Positions 10,497-20,380 of a stretch of DNA of 64,000 nucleotides are shown here, one piece after another. Source of the DNA: Chromatium weissei (lineage in GTDB: Bacteria > Pseudomonadota > Gammaproteobacteria > Chromatiales > Chromatiaceae); the NCBI RefSeq assembly GCF_016583765.1, contig NZ_NRRR01000005.1, forward strand, positions 157,257 to 221,256, written 5' to 3'. The notes beneath the pieces were generated by a model. The model was not told the DNA's origin. It worked only from the letters and a program-made list of their open reading frames with translations, and searched no databases. Made by a program: the position numbers and the translations under genes. Within the stretch, counting starts at the first letter, position 1. Every line of letters begins with the position of its first letter.

Positions 10497-13400
10497 ATGA
10501 AAACACCATTGCGATTTTTATTATTTGCTTTTCTGCTGCTGTTTATTGCGCCAGCTTTTGCTGTTATTACACCCGAGCGCCTGACCACGACGGTGAGCGG
10601 TGCGCTTGCCTCAGTCAGCGTTCCCGCCGGAATCATTCAAGTGACGCTGGAGCAGCGCGTTGGCACTGGTTGGAAACCGCTCGCGGTGCGGCATCTCACG
10701 ACGAGCAGTGCCGTGCGCACCCTGCAATTTACGTTGCCGACGACGGTGACGACTGCCAGTCAACTGCGTGCCAATGGTTATCGCGCTGGCAAATTTCCGG
10801 CGCGCCTGACCACCGCCACGCACGATTTTCAACGTCCGGGCGTGGGTCAAGACGACACGCGGCTGCTTGACATCACCGCGCCACTCGCGCCAGCACCCGA
10901 CGACACCGGCACGGGTGTTGAGACTCCGGTGGTGGAATCTGACATTTGGAAAATTGCGGGCAATCAACTGTTTTTCTTCAATCAATATCGTGGATTACAG
11001 GTGTTTGATCTGACGACTCCGACCGCGCCGCAGCGCACCGGCACACTGCGCATGGCCGCCAGCGGCGAGCAGTTTTATGTGCTCGATTCAGCCGGTCAGC
11101 ATTTGGCACTGCTGGGACAATCCAATTCTGCCGAGCGCCCCGGCGCGGCGACCGTCTTCGTGCTTGAAGTGAATGCCGGAGTGCCGCGTCTCACTGCTGA
11201 AATTCCACTCACCGGCGATGTCAACGACAGCCGTTTGATCGGCAATGTGCTGTACGTCATGTCCACCACCTACACCGAAATTGATGGCACTTGGCAATCG
11301 GAAACGCTGCTGCAAGCCATTGATCTCACTAATGCCAGTGCGCCGATCAGTCGCCCCGCAGTGCGCCTGAGTGGAACGGCGACCGCGCTGCAAGCGGCGA
11401 ATGGTTATCTGTTATTGACGACCGACCATTACGACGGCGTGAGTTGGAACAGCACTTCGCGCTTGCATCTGTTCGAGCTTTCCGCCGTGGACGGCACGCC
11501 GATTGAACGCAAAACCTTTGATCTAAAAGGACAAGTGCAGGACAAATTCAAACTGAGCGTGGTCGATACTGCCGTCGTTGCCACCAGTTTGTATTGGAAT
11601 AATGCGCAGCAGGAAACTTGGATTGAGACTTTTCCGTTGGCAGGTGCGAGCACCACTCCGCTGGCGCAACTCGAATTGACGGCAGCACGCGGCGAACGAC
11701 TTCACGCGACGCGTTACGACGGCAACCGGTTGTATGTGGTGACTTTTTTGAATACCGATCCGCTGTTTGTCGTTGATTTGAGCAATCCCGCCGCGCCCAG
11801 CATTTCTGGTGCATTGGAGATTCCCGGTTGGTCAACCTACATCGAACCGCTCGGCAACCGGCTGCTGACGGTCGGCATGGAAGATGGACGGGTGGCGGTG
11901 TCGCTGTTCAATGTCGCCGATTCGACCGCACCGACGCTGTTATCACGGCTGCTGCTCGGCGAGAAAGACAGTTGGAGTTGGAGCGAGGCGAATGATGACG
12001 AGAAGGCGGTGAGCTATTTTCCCGATGCCGGAATCGTGTTGGTTCCATTTCAAAATTACACCGAAACCGGCAACGTCAAAGCGATTCAAGCCATTGTTGT
12101 CGGTGAGAATACGCTGACGGCGGATGCGCGGATTGAGCACGATTTTGATCCGCGTCGCGGCGCGGTGCTCGGTGATTATTTCGTGTCGATTTCCGGTCAA
12201 GAGCTGCTGGTTTTGAATCGCACCGAAGACACGACCGAAGTTCCAGCAGTGCAATTGGCGCTGGCGTGGACGACTGATCGCGTCATTCCGCTGGGTGAAT
12301 ATCTGGTGCAAATTGAAGACGGCGCGTGCAATTCCGGCGGTGTGTATTGGCGCATGATGTGGACGTGTGACAGCACGGCGGCGACGGCGCGCATCACGCT
12401 TGCGACCGATCCTGATCAATTAATTTCGACCTTTGATTTGGGTACGGGTCGCGTTGTCGGCAGTGCCGTGCGTGATAACCGGCTGTATTTGGCGCAATGG
12501 ATCAGCGCAGACGGTGAACAACCAGCGAAACTGCGCACGTCGATTTTGAACATGAGCAGTCCACCGCAATTGCCGACGCTCAAAACCTTTGAGCATCAGT
12601 TAACTGATGTTTCCGAATGGGATTTGAACTTTGCTGCCGCGCAACTGCTGTGGGTGAACGACAGCGTATTGGCGTGGCATGTGCCCGCATGGCAGCGTTG
12701 GTATTGGTGGGGAATTGCCTATCAGGCTGCTGCGCAGCGCGATGATGCTGACGTAACCAGTTCGACATTAGCCGCGCTCGTGTGTCCGCTGCGCAATCTC
12801 AATACCGCAACAGCGGTCGTCACTCCGGCGATTCGCATCACGACCAGCGAAGCCTTTCGCAGCGCCGCGCCAGCTCGAGCGCAAAACGGCTGGCTATTTC
12901 TCAGTTTTGACACTGCCAGCAGCGATTCCACTCAACCGCAGCCCGACATCAACGACGACAGCGAACCTTGGATCGCACCGACGGAAATTCGCCATTCGTG
13001 GCTACAAGTCGTTGATTTGCGGAATAGCACGCCGATTGTTCGTGATGCCGTTTCCATTCCCGGCGCGTTGTTGAGCGTGGATCAGGTGGACGAACAGGGC
13101 GCGATTCTCATCACCGATAGCGAGCGGTGGGATGTGGAAAAAAGCCAAACCAATCGCAGTCTGCAAGCCGTTGCCTATGACGGCATTCTTGCGTATCAAC
13201 TGGATAATCGCATTGTAAACAGTCCGTTCGGTGCACCCAGCGCCAGCGATGGAACACGCGCATTTCTCGCCACTGATGCACCAACGCCCGGTGTCATCGC
13301 CATCAGTTACAACGCCAGCACCGGACGGCTCGCGCAAACGGGAACTTGGAGCCTTGACGCGATGCCCAGCAGTTTGGCGTGGATTGATGATGTGCTGCTT

Positions 13401-13583
13401 GCCGGTGGCACGGGAACGCTTGATCTCGCTCGCGTCGATGCGACTGGAAAAATTGTCGCGGCGGGCAATTACGCCCTTCCAACCAATCTGTGGCTGCAAC
13501 TGGAACGCTCGGCGCTGGTGGCTGATGAGGCGCTGTACATTCCGGCTGGCGCGTATGGCGTGGAAGTCGTGCCGTTAAACTAG
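10497..13583 (+). CDS. Secreted beta-propeller protein
   Basis: A 1,028-residue exported protein. The start at the ATG at 10497 gives a standard signal peptide: a basic N-terminus, a hydrophobic core FLLFAFLLLFIA and a cleavage site after PAFA. The mature part has repeated blade-like strands in which short VYV or LFVVDLSNPAAP segments alternate with loops, as in the beta-propeller-domain secreted family (Pfam Beta_propel). No catalytic motif or C-terminal anchor is visible, so the mature protein is probably periplasmic or extracellular. Function is unknown; such proteins often bind ligands or scaffold partners. It appears to be a single-gene unit ending at a hairpin. Confidence 0.8.
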   Translation: MKTPLRFLLFAFLLLFIAPAFAVITPERLTTTVSGALASVSVPAGIIQVTLEQRVGTGWKPLAVRHLTTSSAVRTLQFTLPTTVTTASQLRANGYRAGKFPARLTTATHDFQRPGVGQDDTRLLDITAPLAPAPDDTGTGVETPVVESDIWKIAGNQLFFFNQYRGLQVFDLTTPTAPQRTGTLRMAASGEQFYVLDSAGQHLALLGQSNSAERPGAATVFVLEVNAGVPRLTAEIPLTGDVNDSRLIGNVLYVMSTTYTEIDGTWQSETLLQAIDLTNASAPISRPAVRLSGTATALQAANGYLLLTTDHYDGVSWNSTSRLHLFELSAVDGTPIERKTFDLKGQVQDKFKLSVVDTAVVATSLYWNNAQQETWIETFPLAGASTTPLAQLELTAARGERLHATRYDGNRLYVVTFLNTDPLFVVDLSNPAAPSISGALEIPGWSTYIEPLGNRLLTVGMEDGRVAVSLFNVADSTAPTLLSRLLLGEKDSWSWSEANDDEKAVSYFPDAGIVLVPFQNYTETGNVKAIQAIVVGENTLTADARIEHDFDPRRGAVLGDYFVSISGQELLVLNRTEDTTEVPAVQLALAWTTDRVIPLGEYLVQIEDGACNSGGVYWRMMWTCDSTAATARITLATDPDQLISTFDLGTGRVVGSAVRDNRLYLAQWISADGEQPAKLRTSILNMSSPPQLPTLKTFEHQLTDVSEWDLNFAAAQLLWVNDSVLAWHVPAWQRWYWWGIAYQAAAQRDDADVTSSTLAALVCPLRNLNTATAVVTPAIRITTSEAFRSAAPARAQNGWLFLSFDTASSDSTQPQPDINDDSEPWIAPTEIRHSWLQVVDLRNSTPIVRDAVSIPGALLSVDQVDEQGAILITDSERWDVEKSQTNRSLQAVAYDGILAYQLDNRIVNSPFGAPSASDGTRAFLATDAPTPGVIAISYNASTGRLAQTGTWSLDAMPSSLAWIDDVLLAGGTGTLDLARVDATGKIVAAGNYALPTNLWLQLERSALVADEALYIPAGAYGVEVVPLN

Positions 13584-13590
13584 AATCAAT

Positions 13591-13631
13591 TCTCGCGTTT
13601 CGCTTCTGCAGCAGGAGAACGGAACGCGAGA
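13591..13631. terminator. Stem-loop after the beta-propeller gene
   Basis: TCTCGCGTT pairs with AACGCGAGA across a 23-nt loop that contains a smaller imperfect hairpin. It starts 7 bp after the stop codon and ends about 30 bp before the mutarotase ATG. No T-run follows, so termination may be partial. Confidence 0.4.
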
Positions 13632-13663
13632 CGCTGATTAACCATAAAAATGAGGAGTTTAGG

Positions 13664-14581
13664 ATGGAAGTTGCACGATTGAACACCCGTTTTGGCATTT
13701 CTGGAGTTCTGCATTTCAGCGAAGGGCGCGGCGGTTTGACGATGATTGAAATCGAAAACCACCACGCCACTGCGACAATCTCGCCTTATGCCGGACAGGT
13801 GCTGGCTTATCGACCACACACCGCACCCGATGAACTGCTGTTTGTCAGCGAGCGGGCGTATTACGCGGCGGGCAAGGCAATCAAAGGCGGAATTCCAATT
13901 TGCTGGCCGTGGTTTGGTCCTGATCCAGAAAATAAAGGACGCGGTGGTCATGGTTTTGTGCGGGCATGGGCGTGGACAGTCTTGGCTTGCGCGCAGCAGG
14001 CGAATGGTGAAACGACAGTCAAACTGGGTTTGACTGATGATGCGGCGACTCGTGAGATTTGGCCGCACCAATTCAATCTTCAACTAGAAATCGTGGTCGG
14101 CGCGACGCTGACGGTGACGCTCATCACGCGCAATACCGGCGATGCGCCGATTGAAATCACGCAGGGCTTGCACACCTATTTCAAAGTCGGCGACGCGACA
14201 CAAACGCAAGTGCTCGGTTTGGACGGCGTGCAATACATCGACAAGGCAGCGGGCGCGGGCGATGCGCTGATCAAACAAGATGGCGCGGTGACCGTCGCCA
14301 GCGAAGTCAATCGCATTTACGAGCGCGTGCCATCACGGTTGCGAATTGAAGACCCGGTGCTTCATCGCCGCATCGTGATTGACTCCGTGCACAGCCAAAC
14401 CTGCGTGGTGTGGAATCCGTGGGTAGAAACGGCGCTGGCGATGGACGATCTGGATGAGCTTGATTATTTACGGTTTATTTGCGTGGAAACGGTCAACACC
14501 GCCTCGGAAATGATCACCATTCCAGCGCGAGGCGAAGCGCGAATTGGCGCGGAATATCGTATCGAGGCGCTCGATTTATGA
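13664..14581 (+). CDS. D-hexose-6-phosphate mutarotase (YeaD-like)
   Basis: An aldose-1-epimerase-fold enzyme that equilibrates alpha and beta anomers of hexose 6-phosphates. The family signature KGGIPICWPWFGP is present, as are the catalytic His in QGLHTYFKVGD and the catalytic Glu in FICVETVN. The 305-residue length fits the family. GAGGAG upstream of the ATG is a good ribosome site. A later ATG (MIEIENHH, 26 codons in) would give a protein nearer the core length and cannot be excluded. Its stop codon overlaps the start of glnE as ATGA, so translation of the two is likely coupled. Confidence 0.92.
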   Translation: MEVARLNTRFGISGVLHFSEGRGGLTMIEIENHHATATISPYAGQVLAYRPHTAPDELLFVSERAYYAAGKAIKGGIPICWPWFGPDPENKGRGGHGFVRAWAWTVLACAQQANGETTVKLGLTDDAATREIWPHQFNLQLEIVVGATLTVTLITRNTGDAPIEITQGLHTYFKVGDATQTQVLGLDGVQYIDKAAGAGDALIKQDGAVTVASEVNRIYERVPSRLRIEDPVLHRRIVIDSVHSQTCVVWNPWVETALAMDDLDELDYLRFICVETVNTASEMITIPARGEARIGAEYRIEALDL

Positions 14582-17445
14582 GCCACGACGACACTGCTCA
14601 TGCCGTGACCGCTGCGCATTGGCAAGATTGGCTCAATTGGGCAGCGGCGCACGGCGTGACAGTGCCGAATGACGCGGCATTTGTTGCAGCGCGGGCGCGA
14701 GTCTGGAAAGCCAGCGAATTCGTCGCCATCAGCGTGGCACGGCATCCGACTGAATTTGCTGAATTATTGACTGGCGAAAATCTCGCCCGTTCCTATCGCA
14801 GTGACGAACTGGCGCACCGCCTCGCTGCCGCGCTCGCCACCGTGACCGATGACACCGAATTGCAGCGCGCACTGCGGCAATTTCGCCGTCGGGAAATGGT
14901 GCGCATTATTTGGCGCGATATTGCCGGTTGGGCGGAGTTGCCGGAAACGCTGGAGGATTTATCGGAACTGGCGAATGTCTGCATTCAGCAAACGCTTGAT
15001 TTACTGCACATTTGGACATGCAAAGAACTCGGCACACCACGCGCCAGCGATGGACGCGAATTGCGTTTGATCGTGTTGGCAATGGGCAAATTGGGCGCAC
15101 GAGAACTTAATCTCAGCTCCGACATTGATTTGATTTTTGCCTTTACGCAGAGCGGCGAAATCACCGAGGGACGGCGTTCGTTGACGCACGAGCAGTTTTT
15201 TGTGCGGCTGGCGCGGCGACTGGTGCAAACGCTCGCCAATCAAACTGCGGACGGTTTCGTGTTTCGCGTCGATACGCGACTGCGTCCATTCGGTGAAGTC
15301 GGGCCGTTGGCGCTTAATTTTCAAGCACTTGAAGATTATTATCAGTCGCAAGCGCGAGCGTGGGAACGTTACGCCATGATCAAAGCGCGTCCGGTGACTG
15401 GCGACGCGGCTGACACCGCGCAGTTAATGGCGCTGCTGCGACCGTTTGTGTATCGGCGTTATTTGGATTTTGGCGCGTTTGAAGCGTTGCGCGAACTCAA
15501 ACGCATGATTGCCAAAGAACTTTATCGGCGCGGCATGGATGCCAACATCAAACTCGGTCCCGGCGGCATTCGTGAAATCGAATTTATCGGTCAGGCGTTT
15601 CAACTGGTGCGCGGCGGGCGCGATCCAGAATTGCAGGTGCGTCCGATTCGGCAAGTGCTCGCACTGCTCGCCGCAAAACAATTGATGCCAGCAGAAGCGG
15701 TGGCGCAACTCGATGCGGCGTATGAATTTTTGCGACTGGTCGAAAATCGGCTGCAAGCCCACCGCGATCAACAAACCCACCTGCTGCCTGATGATGAAAG
15801 CGGACGCGCTCGCCTCGCGCATGCCATGAATTTTGCGGACTGGAATGCCTTCGCTGCGGTGTTAAACGCGCATCGCCGTCTGGTGCAACAGCAATTCGAT
15901 GAAGTGTTTGCCGCGCCAGCAGCGGAACGCACGGAAACCAGCGGCGAAATCAGTTTGCAATTGCTGTGGACGGGCACTCAGGACTCCGCGCAGGAAATCA
16001 ACGCGTTGGCACAAGCCGGTTTTGCCGATTCCGCCGCCGTGCACACCAGCCTCGTGCAATTCCGCGATGCGACCGAGCGCAAAGGTTTGAGCAGCAGCGG
16101 GCGCGAACGATTGGCGCACGTTATGCCGACGGTGTTGCGCATCAGCGCCGCCTGTGAACAACCGACATTGGCGTTAACACGCGTACTGCGGCTGTTGGAA
16201 ACCATCGTGCAGCGCACGGCGTATTTAGCGATGTTGATGGAAGCGCCGGAAATTTTGGCGCAACTGTGTCGATTGGCAGGCATGAGCGCGTGGTTTACCG
16301 AGCAGATTGGACGGCAGCCGTTGCTGCTCGACGAGCTGATTGATCCGCGTCGTTTGTACACGCCGCTGCGCCGTGAGGATTTAGAAACTGAGTTGGATGC
16401 GCTGTTGCTGCCAGTGGATGTGGCGGATTTAGAGCAGCAGATGGAGCGACTGCATCAATTCGTGCAGGGCAATGTGCTGCGGGTGGCGGCAGCGGATGTG
16501 ACCGAGGTGATTCCGCTGATGGTGGTCAGTGATTATTTGACTGAAATTGCGGAGGTGGCGCTGGCGCGAGTGCTGCGGCTGGCATTTGACCATTTGCAGC
16601 GCCAGCACGGACGACCGACGGGAATCACCGGCGCGAACAGCGGCTTTCTGGTGCTCGGTTACGGCAAGCTCGGTGGCATTGAACTGGGTTACGGCTCGGA
16701 TTTGGATTTGGTGTTTGTGCACGGCAGCGATGATGTGTTGGCGATGACGGACGGCGCGAAACCGGTGAGCGCGGTGCAGTTTTACGCTCGGCTGGGTCAG
16801 CGCATGATTCACATGCTGACCACGCGCACATTGTCGGGAGCCCTATATGACGTGGATATGCGGCTGCGTCCAGACGGAAATAAAGGAATGCTGGTGCGCT
16901 CGTTGACTGCGTTTGCGGCGTATCAAGAAACGGATGCGTGGACGTGGGAACATCAGGCGCTGGTGCGAGCGCGTCCGGTGGCAGGTGATTCGATGCTGGC
17001 GCAACAATTTGCTGCCGTGCGGCGAGCGGTGTTGTGCCGTCACCGTGAACCGGAACAATTGCAGCGCGAAGTGCGGGAAATGCGCGAAAAGATGCGCGTC
17101 AATTTGGATAAAACCACTGCCGAACGCTTTGATCTCAAACAGGGTGCGGGCGGTATTGCCGACATTGAGTTCATGGTTCAATACGCGGTGTTGCGTTGGG
17201 CAGCGGAGTATCCGGTGCTGGTGAAGTGGACTGATAACATTCGGTTATTGGAAACTTTGGCGCACTTGGGGCTGTTGCCGGAACACGCTGCTCACAGGCT
17301 CACCGATGCGTATAAAACCTTGCGGGCGGTTTACCATCGCCACGCACTGACGCAACAGCCACAAACGATTGCTGCTGACCAATTGCTGGTCGAACGCGAG
17401 CAAGTGCGGGAACTGTGGCGCACGTTGCTGAATAGCGATCATTGA
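14578..17445 (+). CDS. glnE: Bifunctional glutamine synthetase adenylyltransferase/adenylyl-removing enzyme
   Basis: GlnE adenylylates and deadenylylates glutamine synthetase in response to PII and glutamine, setting nitrogen assimilation. The protein has 955 residues, close to the 946 of E. coli. Two nucleotidyltransferase domains are visible: the N-terminal adenylyl-removing domain with LSSDIDLIFAF near residue 180, and the C-terminal adenylyltransferase domain with LGYGSDLDLVFVHG near residue 705. DTRLRPFGEVGPL and DMRLRPDGNKGML are the matching second metal-binding strands. The ATG at 14578 was chosen over a longer frame because it forms an ATGA overlap with the mutarotase stop. Confidence 0.97.
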   Translation: MSHDDTAHAVTAAHWQDWLNWAAAHGVTVPNDAAFVAARARVWKASEFVAISVARHPTEFAELLTGENLARSYRSDELAHRLAAALATVTDDTELQRALRQFRRREMVRIIWRDIAGWAELPETLEDLSELANVCIQQTLDLLHIWTCKELGTPRASDGRELRLIVLAMGKLGARELNLSSDIDLIFAFTQSGEITEGRRSLTHEQFFVRLARRLVQTLANQTADGFVFRVDTRLRPFGEVGPLALNFQALEDYYQSQARAWERYAMIKARPVTGDAADTAQLMALLRPFVYRRYLDFGAFEALRELKRMIAKELYRRGMDANIKLGPGGIREIEFIGQAFQLVRGGRDPELQVRPIRQVLALLAAKQLMPAEAVAQLDAAYEFLRLVENRLQAHRDQQTHLLPDDESGRARLAHAMNFADWNAFAAVLNAHRRLVQQQFDEVFAAPAAERTETSGEISLQLLWTGTQDSAQEINALAQAGFADSAAVHTSLVQFRDATERKGLSSSGRERLAHVMPTVLRISAACEQPTLALTRVLRLLETIVQRTAYLAMLMEAPEILAQLCRLAGMSAWFTEQIGRQPLLLDELIDPRRLYTPLRREDLETELDALLLPVDVADLEQQMERLHQFVQGNVLRVAAADVTEVIPLMVVSDYLTEIAEVALARVLRLAFDHLQRQHGRPTGITGANSGFLVLGYGKLGGIELGYGSDLDLVFVHGSDDVLAMTDGAKPVSAVQFYARLGQRMIHMLTTRTLSGALYDVDMRLRPDGNKGMLVRSLTAFAAYQETDAWTWEHQALVRARPVAGDSMLAQQFAAVRRAVLCRHREPEQLQREVREMREKMRVNLDKTTAERFDLKQGAGGIADIEFMVQYAVLRWAAEYPVLVKWTDNIRLLETLAHLGLLPEHAAHRLTDAYKTLRAVYHRHALTQQPQTIAADQLLVEREQVRELWRTLLNSDH

Positions 17446-17473
17446 ATTATTGATTTTATTGCGGAGTTGAACG

Positions 17474-18403
17474 ATGGCGACGATGGAAGACCGCGACGGT
17501 CTGATTTGGTTAGATGGCGCAATGGTTCCGTGGCGAGAAGCGAAGACGCATGTGTTAACGCACACGCTGCATTACGGCATGGGCGTGTTTGAAGGCGTGC
17601 GGGCGTATGAAACTGCGCGAGGTGCGGCGATTTTTCGTTTGGAAGAACACACCAAACGGCTGTTCAATTCTGCGCACATTCTCAATATGGCGATGCCTTG
17701 GAGTCAGGCGACGATCAATCAGGCACATTGCGACGTGGTGCGCGAGAACGGGCTGAGTTCCGGTTACATTCGCCCGATGTGCTTTTATGGCGCGGAAGGC
17801 ATGGGCTTGCGAGCAGACAATTTGCAGGTGCATTGCATGGTTGCCGCGTGGCCCTGGGGCGCATATCTCGGTGAAGACAACATGCGCAACGGCATTCGTA
17901 TTCGCGTGTCGTCGTTCACCCGTCATCACGTCAACATCACCATGTGCCGCGCCAAAGCCAACGGTAACTACATGAATTCGATGCTGGCGCTGCAAGAGGC
18001 GCTGCGCGATGGTTACGACGAGGCGCTGCTGCTCGATGCGTCTGGTTATGTGATGGAAGGCAGCGGCGAGAACGTGTTTATCGTCCGCGATGGCGTTTTA
18101 TACACACCCGATCTGACCTCGGCGCTTGACGGCATTACGCGTCGCACCGTGTTGGAACTCTGTGCTGAATTGGGTTTGCCGGTGGTGGAAAAGCGCATCA
18201 CCCGCGATGAGGTTTACATTGCCGATGAAGCGTTTTTCACCGGCACGGCTGCCGAGGTGACGCCGATTCGTGAAGTGGACGGACGCGCCATTGGCAGTGG
18301 CACTCGCGGCCCGATTACCGAGCAGTTGCAAACGCTGTATTTCGATCAGGTGCACGGTCGCCGCGACACGCATCCCGAATGGCTGACGCTGGTTGCCGCG
18401 TAA
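17474..18403 (+). CDS. ilvE: Branched-chain amino acid aminotransferase
   Basis: A fold-type IV PLP transaminase performing the last step of Leu, Ile and Val synthesis. The protein of 309 residues matches IlvE of proteobacteria. HYGMGVFEGVRAYET and the PLP lysine K161 in MCRAKANGNYMNS are clear, as is the phosphate-binding GITRRTVLEL. GEGVR-type loops (EGSGENVFIV) distinguish it from D-amino-acid transaminase. GCGGAGTTG before the ATG is the ribosome site. It lies 28 bp after glnE on the same strand, so the nitrogen-regulation and amino-acid genes may share a transcript. Confidence 0.96.
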   Translation: MATMEDRDGLIWLDGAMVPWREAKTHVLTHTLHYGMGVFEGVRAYETARGAAIFRLEEHTKRLFNSAHILNMAMPWSQATINQAHCDVVRENGLSSGYIRPMCFYGAEGMGLRADNLQVHCMVAAWPWGAYLGEDNMRNGIRIRVSSFTRHHVNITMCRAKANGNYMNSMLALQEALRDGYDEALLLDASGYVMEGSGENVFIVRDGVLYTPDLTSALDGITRRTVLELCAELGLPVVEKRITRDEVYIADEAFFTGTAAEVTPIREVDGRAIGSGTRGPITEQLQTLYFDQVHGRRDTHPEWLTLVAA

Positions 18404-18453
18404 TTTTCGCGTCCCCATTTTCAGAATTCCACGCGCTTTGGAGTATTCGCCCG

Positions 18454-18663
18454 ATGTCTCATTCGCAACCACAAGCCCATTCCACAGCCTCCGCACCGGC
18501 TGGCGCAATTTCGGTGAGTCGCCGTGATTTACCGCTGTCCTGTCCGCCACCGAATGCGCCAGTATGGAATCAGCATCCACGCGTTTTTTTACCGATTGAG
18601 CATGCAAGTGACGGTGAAGTCGTGTGTCCGTATTGCGGTGCGCATTACGCATTAAATGACTAA
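18454..18663 (+). CDS. Small zinc-finger protein (zf-CHCC)
   Basis: A 69-residue protein whose C-terminal half, HPRVFLPIEHASDGEVVCPYCGAHY, matches the CHCC zinc-finger domain also found in the NDUFS6-like subunit of respiratory complex I. The likely zinc ligands are the Cys in LSCPPP, a His and the CPYC pair. The frame opens further upstream, but the ATG at 18454 has a GGAG 10 nt ahead and gives the usual family length. It follows ilvE as in many beta- and gammaproteobacteria; the reason for that conservation is not established. Confidence 0.85.
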   Translation: MSHSQPQAHSTASAPAGAISVSRRDLPLSCPPPNAPVWNQHPRVFLPIEHASDGEVVCPYCGAHYALND

Positions 18664-18757
18664 TCGACCACTTGGTTTTGCGCGCAATTGCCCATAAATT
18701 CGCATCGTCAACCACTTCATCATTCACTATTTCATTCAAAACTCAGGAGTTATTTGC

Positions 18758-19429
18758 ATGATAAACCAGAACAATTTTGCCGTAAGCAATCCGCAGGTGC
18801 TTACCACCAACGCCAACCGCGTATTGAAAAACACCTATCTGTTGCTGGCAGCGACACTCGGCTTCAGTGCATTTACCGCGCTGCTGTCAATTGTGCTGGC
18901 AATGCCGAGTTGGACGTATCTCGCTGCCGTGATCGTATCGATGGTATTGGGAATTTTCGTATTGCCCAAAACGGCTAATTCCGCTTCTGGTGTTGGTGTT
19001 ATTTTTCTCATCACCGGACTGCTCGGTTTTGGACTCGGCGCAATTCTGACGCAATATCTGGCGCTACCGAATGGCGGGCAAATTGTAGGATTAGCCTTTA
19101 GTGGCACGGCCGCAATTTTCCTCGGCTTATCCGGCTATGCACTGACAACGAAACGTGATTTCAGCTTTATGGGTGGTTTCGTATTCGCCGGAATGATGGT
19201 GGTCACGATTGCCGCAATTGCAAACATCTTTTTGCATTTACCGCTGCTGTCGTTAGTGATTTCATCGGCGATTATTTTGCTGATGAGCGGATTTATTTTA
19301 ATGGATACTTCGCGCATCGCACGCGGTGAAGAAACCAATTACATCATGGCGACTTACGGCATTTATCTGAGTATTTTCAACATCTTTATTAGCCTGTTGC
19401 AGATTCTCGGCATTATGAGCGATGATTAA
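18758..19429 (+). CDS. yccA: Bax inhibitor-1/YccA family membrane protein
   Basis: An integral inner-membrane protein with seven hydrophobic segments over 223 residues, as in YccA of E. coli, which modulates the FtsH protease; relatives act as pH-gated calcium leak channels. The family C-terminus is visible: LMDTSRIARGEETNYIMATYGIYLS with ILLMSGFI before it. AGGAGTT eight bases before the ATG is a strong ribosome site. It is followed directly by an intrinsic terminator, so it ends a transcription unit. No ftsH is in the window. Confidence 0.93.
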   Translation: MINQNNFAVSNPQVLTTNANRVLKNTYLLLAATLGFSAFTALLSIVLAMPSWTYLAAVIVSMVLGIFVLPKTANSASGVGVIFLITGLLGFGLGAILTQYLALPNGGQIVGLAFSGTAAIFLGLSGYALTTKRDFSFMGGFVFAGMMVVTIAAIANIFLHLPLLSLVISSAIILLMSGFILMDTSRIARGEETNYIMATYGIYLSIFNIFISLLQILGIMSDD

Positions 19430-19460
19430 ACATACGCGTTAATTTGCTGTGTTGAATAAC

Positions 19461-19493
19461 AAAAACCCCGACTGTTGCAGTCGGGGTTTTTTA
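19461..19493 (+). terminator. Rho-independent terminator after yccA
   Basis: AAAAACCCCGACT pairs with AGTCGGGGTTTTT around a GTTGC loop, with a GC-rich stem and a following T-run. It works in principle on both strands, but only yccA ends here. Confidence 0.93.
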
Positions 19494-19570
19494 TCGCGTC
19501 AAACAGTGTTATTCACGATCAAGTATTATTGAACTTAGAACGCCATCAACGCCATTACGACATCGCAACG

Positions 19571-20380
19571 ATGCAACAACTGAATCTTCTCAGTTATAAC
19601 GTGCAGGCGGGAATTCATTCCCGTCAATACAGCGACTATTTCACGAATAGTTGGAAGCATTTGCTTCCGCATCCTGAGCAATTGGTTAATCTCACGCGTA
19701 TTGCGCAATTGCTTTGTCAATTCGATCTTATTGGATTGCAAGAAGTGGATGCGGGCAGCCTGCGCAGCGCGTATATCGATCAGGTTCAATATCTTGCGCG
19801 GCTCGGTGCATTTCCGCACTGGTATCGCCAAATCAATCGCAATCTCGGGCTATTTGCCCAGCACAGCAATGGTTTGCTCTGTCGCTTGCGCCCGCATCAC
19901 ATCGTTGAACATCGCTTGCCGGGCTTGCCGGGGCGCGGGGCGGTGGTGGCGGAATTGCCGTTGACGGATGGCAGTGATTTGGCGGTGGCAATTGTGCATC
20001 TCGCGCTGGGTGGACGAGCGCAGCGTCAGCAATTGGATTATTTAATGCAGCTTGCGACGCAACATGCGCATTTGGTGCTGATGGGGGATTTCAATTGCGG
20101 CTGTCATTCCAAAGGGTTACGTGCTTTGGTACAGCACACGGGAATGCACGGGCTGGATTGTGCGCTGAAGACCTTTCCGAGCTGGCGACCGCGCCACACG
20201 CTGGATCACATTCTTGTTTCTGGTGCGCTGCGGGTGGTGAATGCTCGCGTCATTAACTACGCGCTTTCTGATCATTTGCCGTTGAGTATGACGATTGAAT
20301 TGCCGCCGAACGTGCATTTTGTGGAAACGCTGACGCATTCAATGTCCAGAACCGGCGAGATTGATGCCAACAACACCTAA
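19571..20380 (+). CDS. Endonuclease/exonuclease/phosphatase (EEP) family protein
   Basis: A soluble 269-residue metal-dependent phosphoesterase of the DNase I/APE1 fold. Motifs in order: LLSYNVQAG at the N-terminus, GLQEVDAG with the metal-binding Glu, VHLALGG, MGDFNCG with the catalytic Asp-Asn, LDHILVS, and the terminal SDHLPLSMTIEL with the catalytic Asp-His. The substrate (nucleic acid or phosphoester) is not predictable. I chose the ATG at 19571, just before the first motif, because upstream in-frame sequence overlaps the yccA terminator. Its last 42 bp overlap the convergent SMR gene. Confidence 0.88.
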   Translation: MQQLNLLSYNVQAGIHSRQYSDYFTNSWKHLLPHPEQLVNLTRIAQLLCQFDLIGLQEVDAGSLRSAYIDQVQYLARLGAFPHWYRQINRNLGLFAQHSNGLLCRLRPHHIVEHRLPGLPGRGAVVAELPLTDGSDLAVAIVHLALGGRAQRQQLDYLMQLATQHAHLVLMGDFNCGCHSKGLRALVQHTGMHGLDCALKTFPSWRPRHTLDHILVSGALRVVNARVINYALSDHLPLSMTIELPPNVHFVETLTHSMSRTGEIDANNT

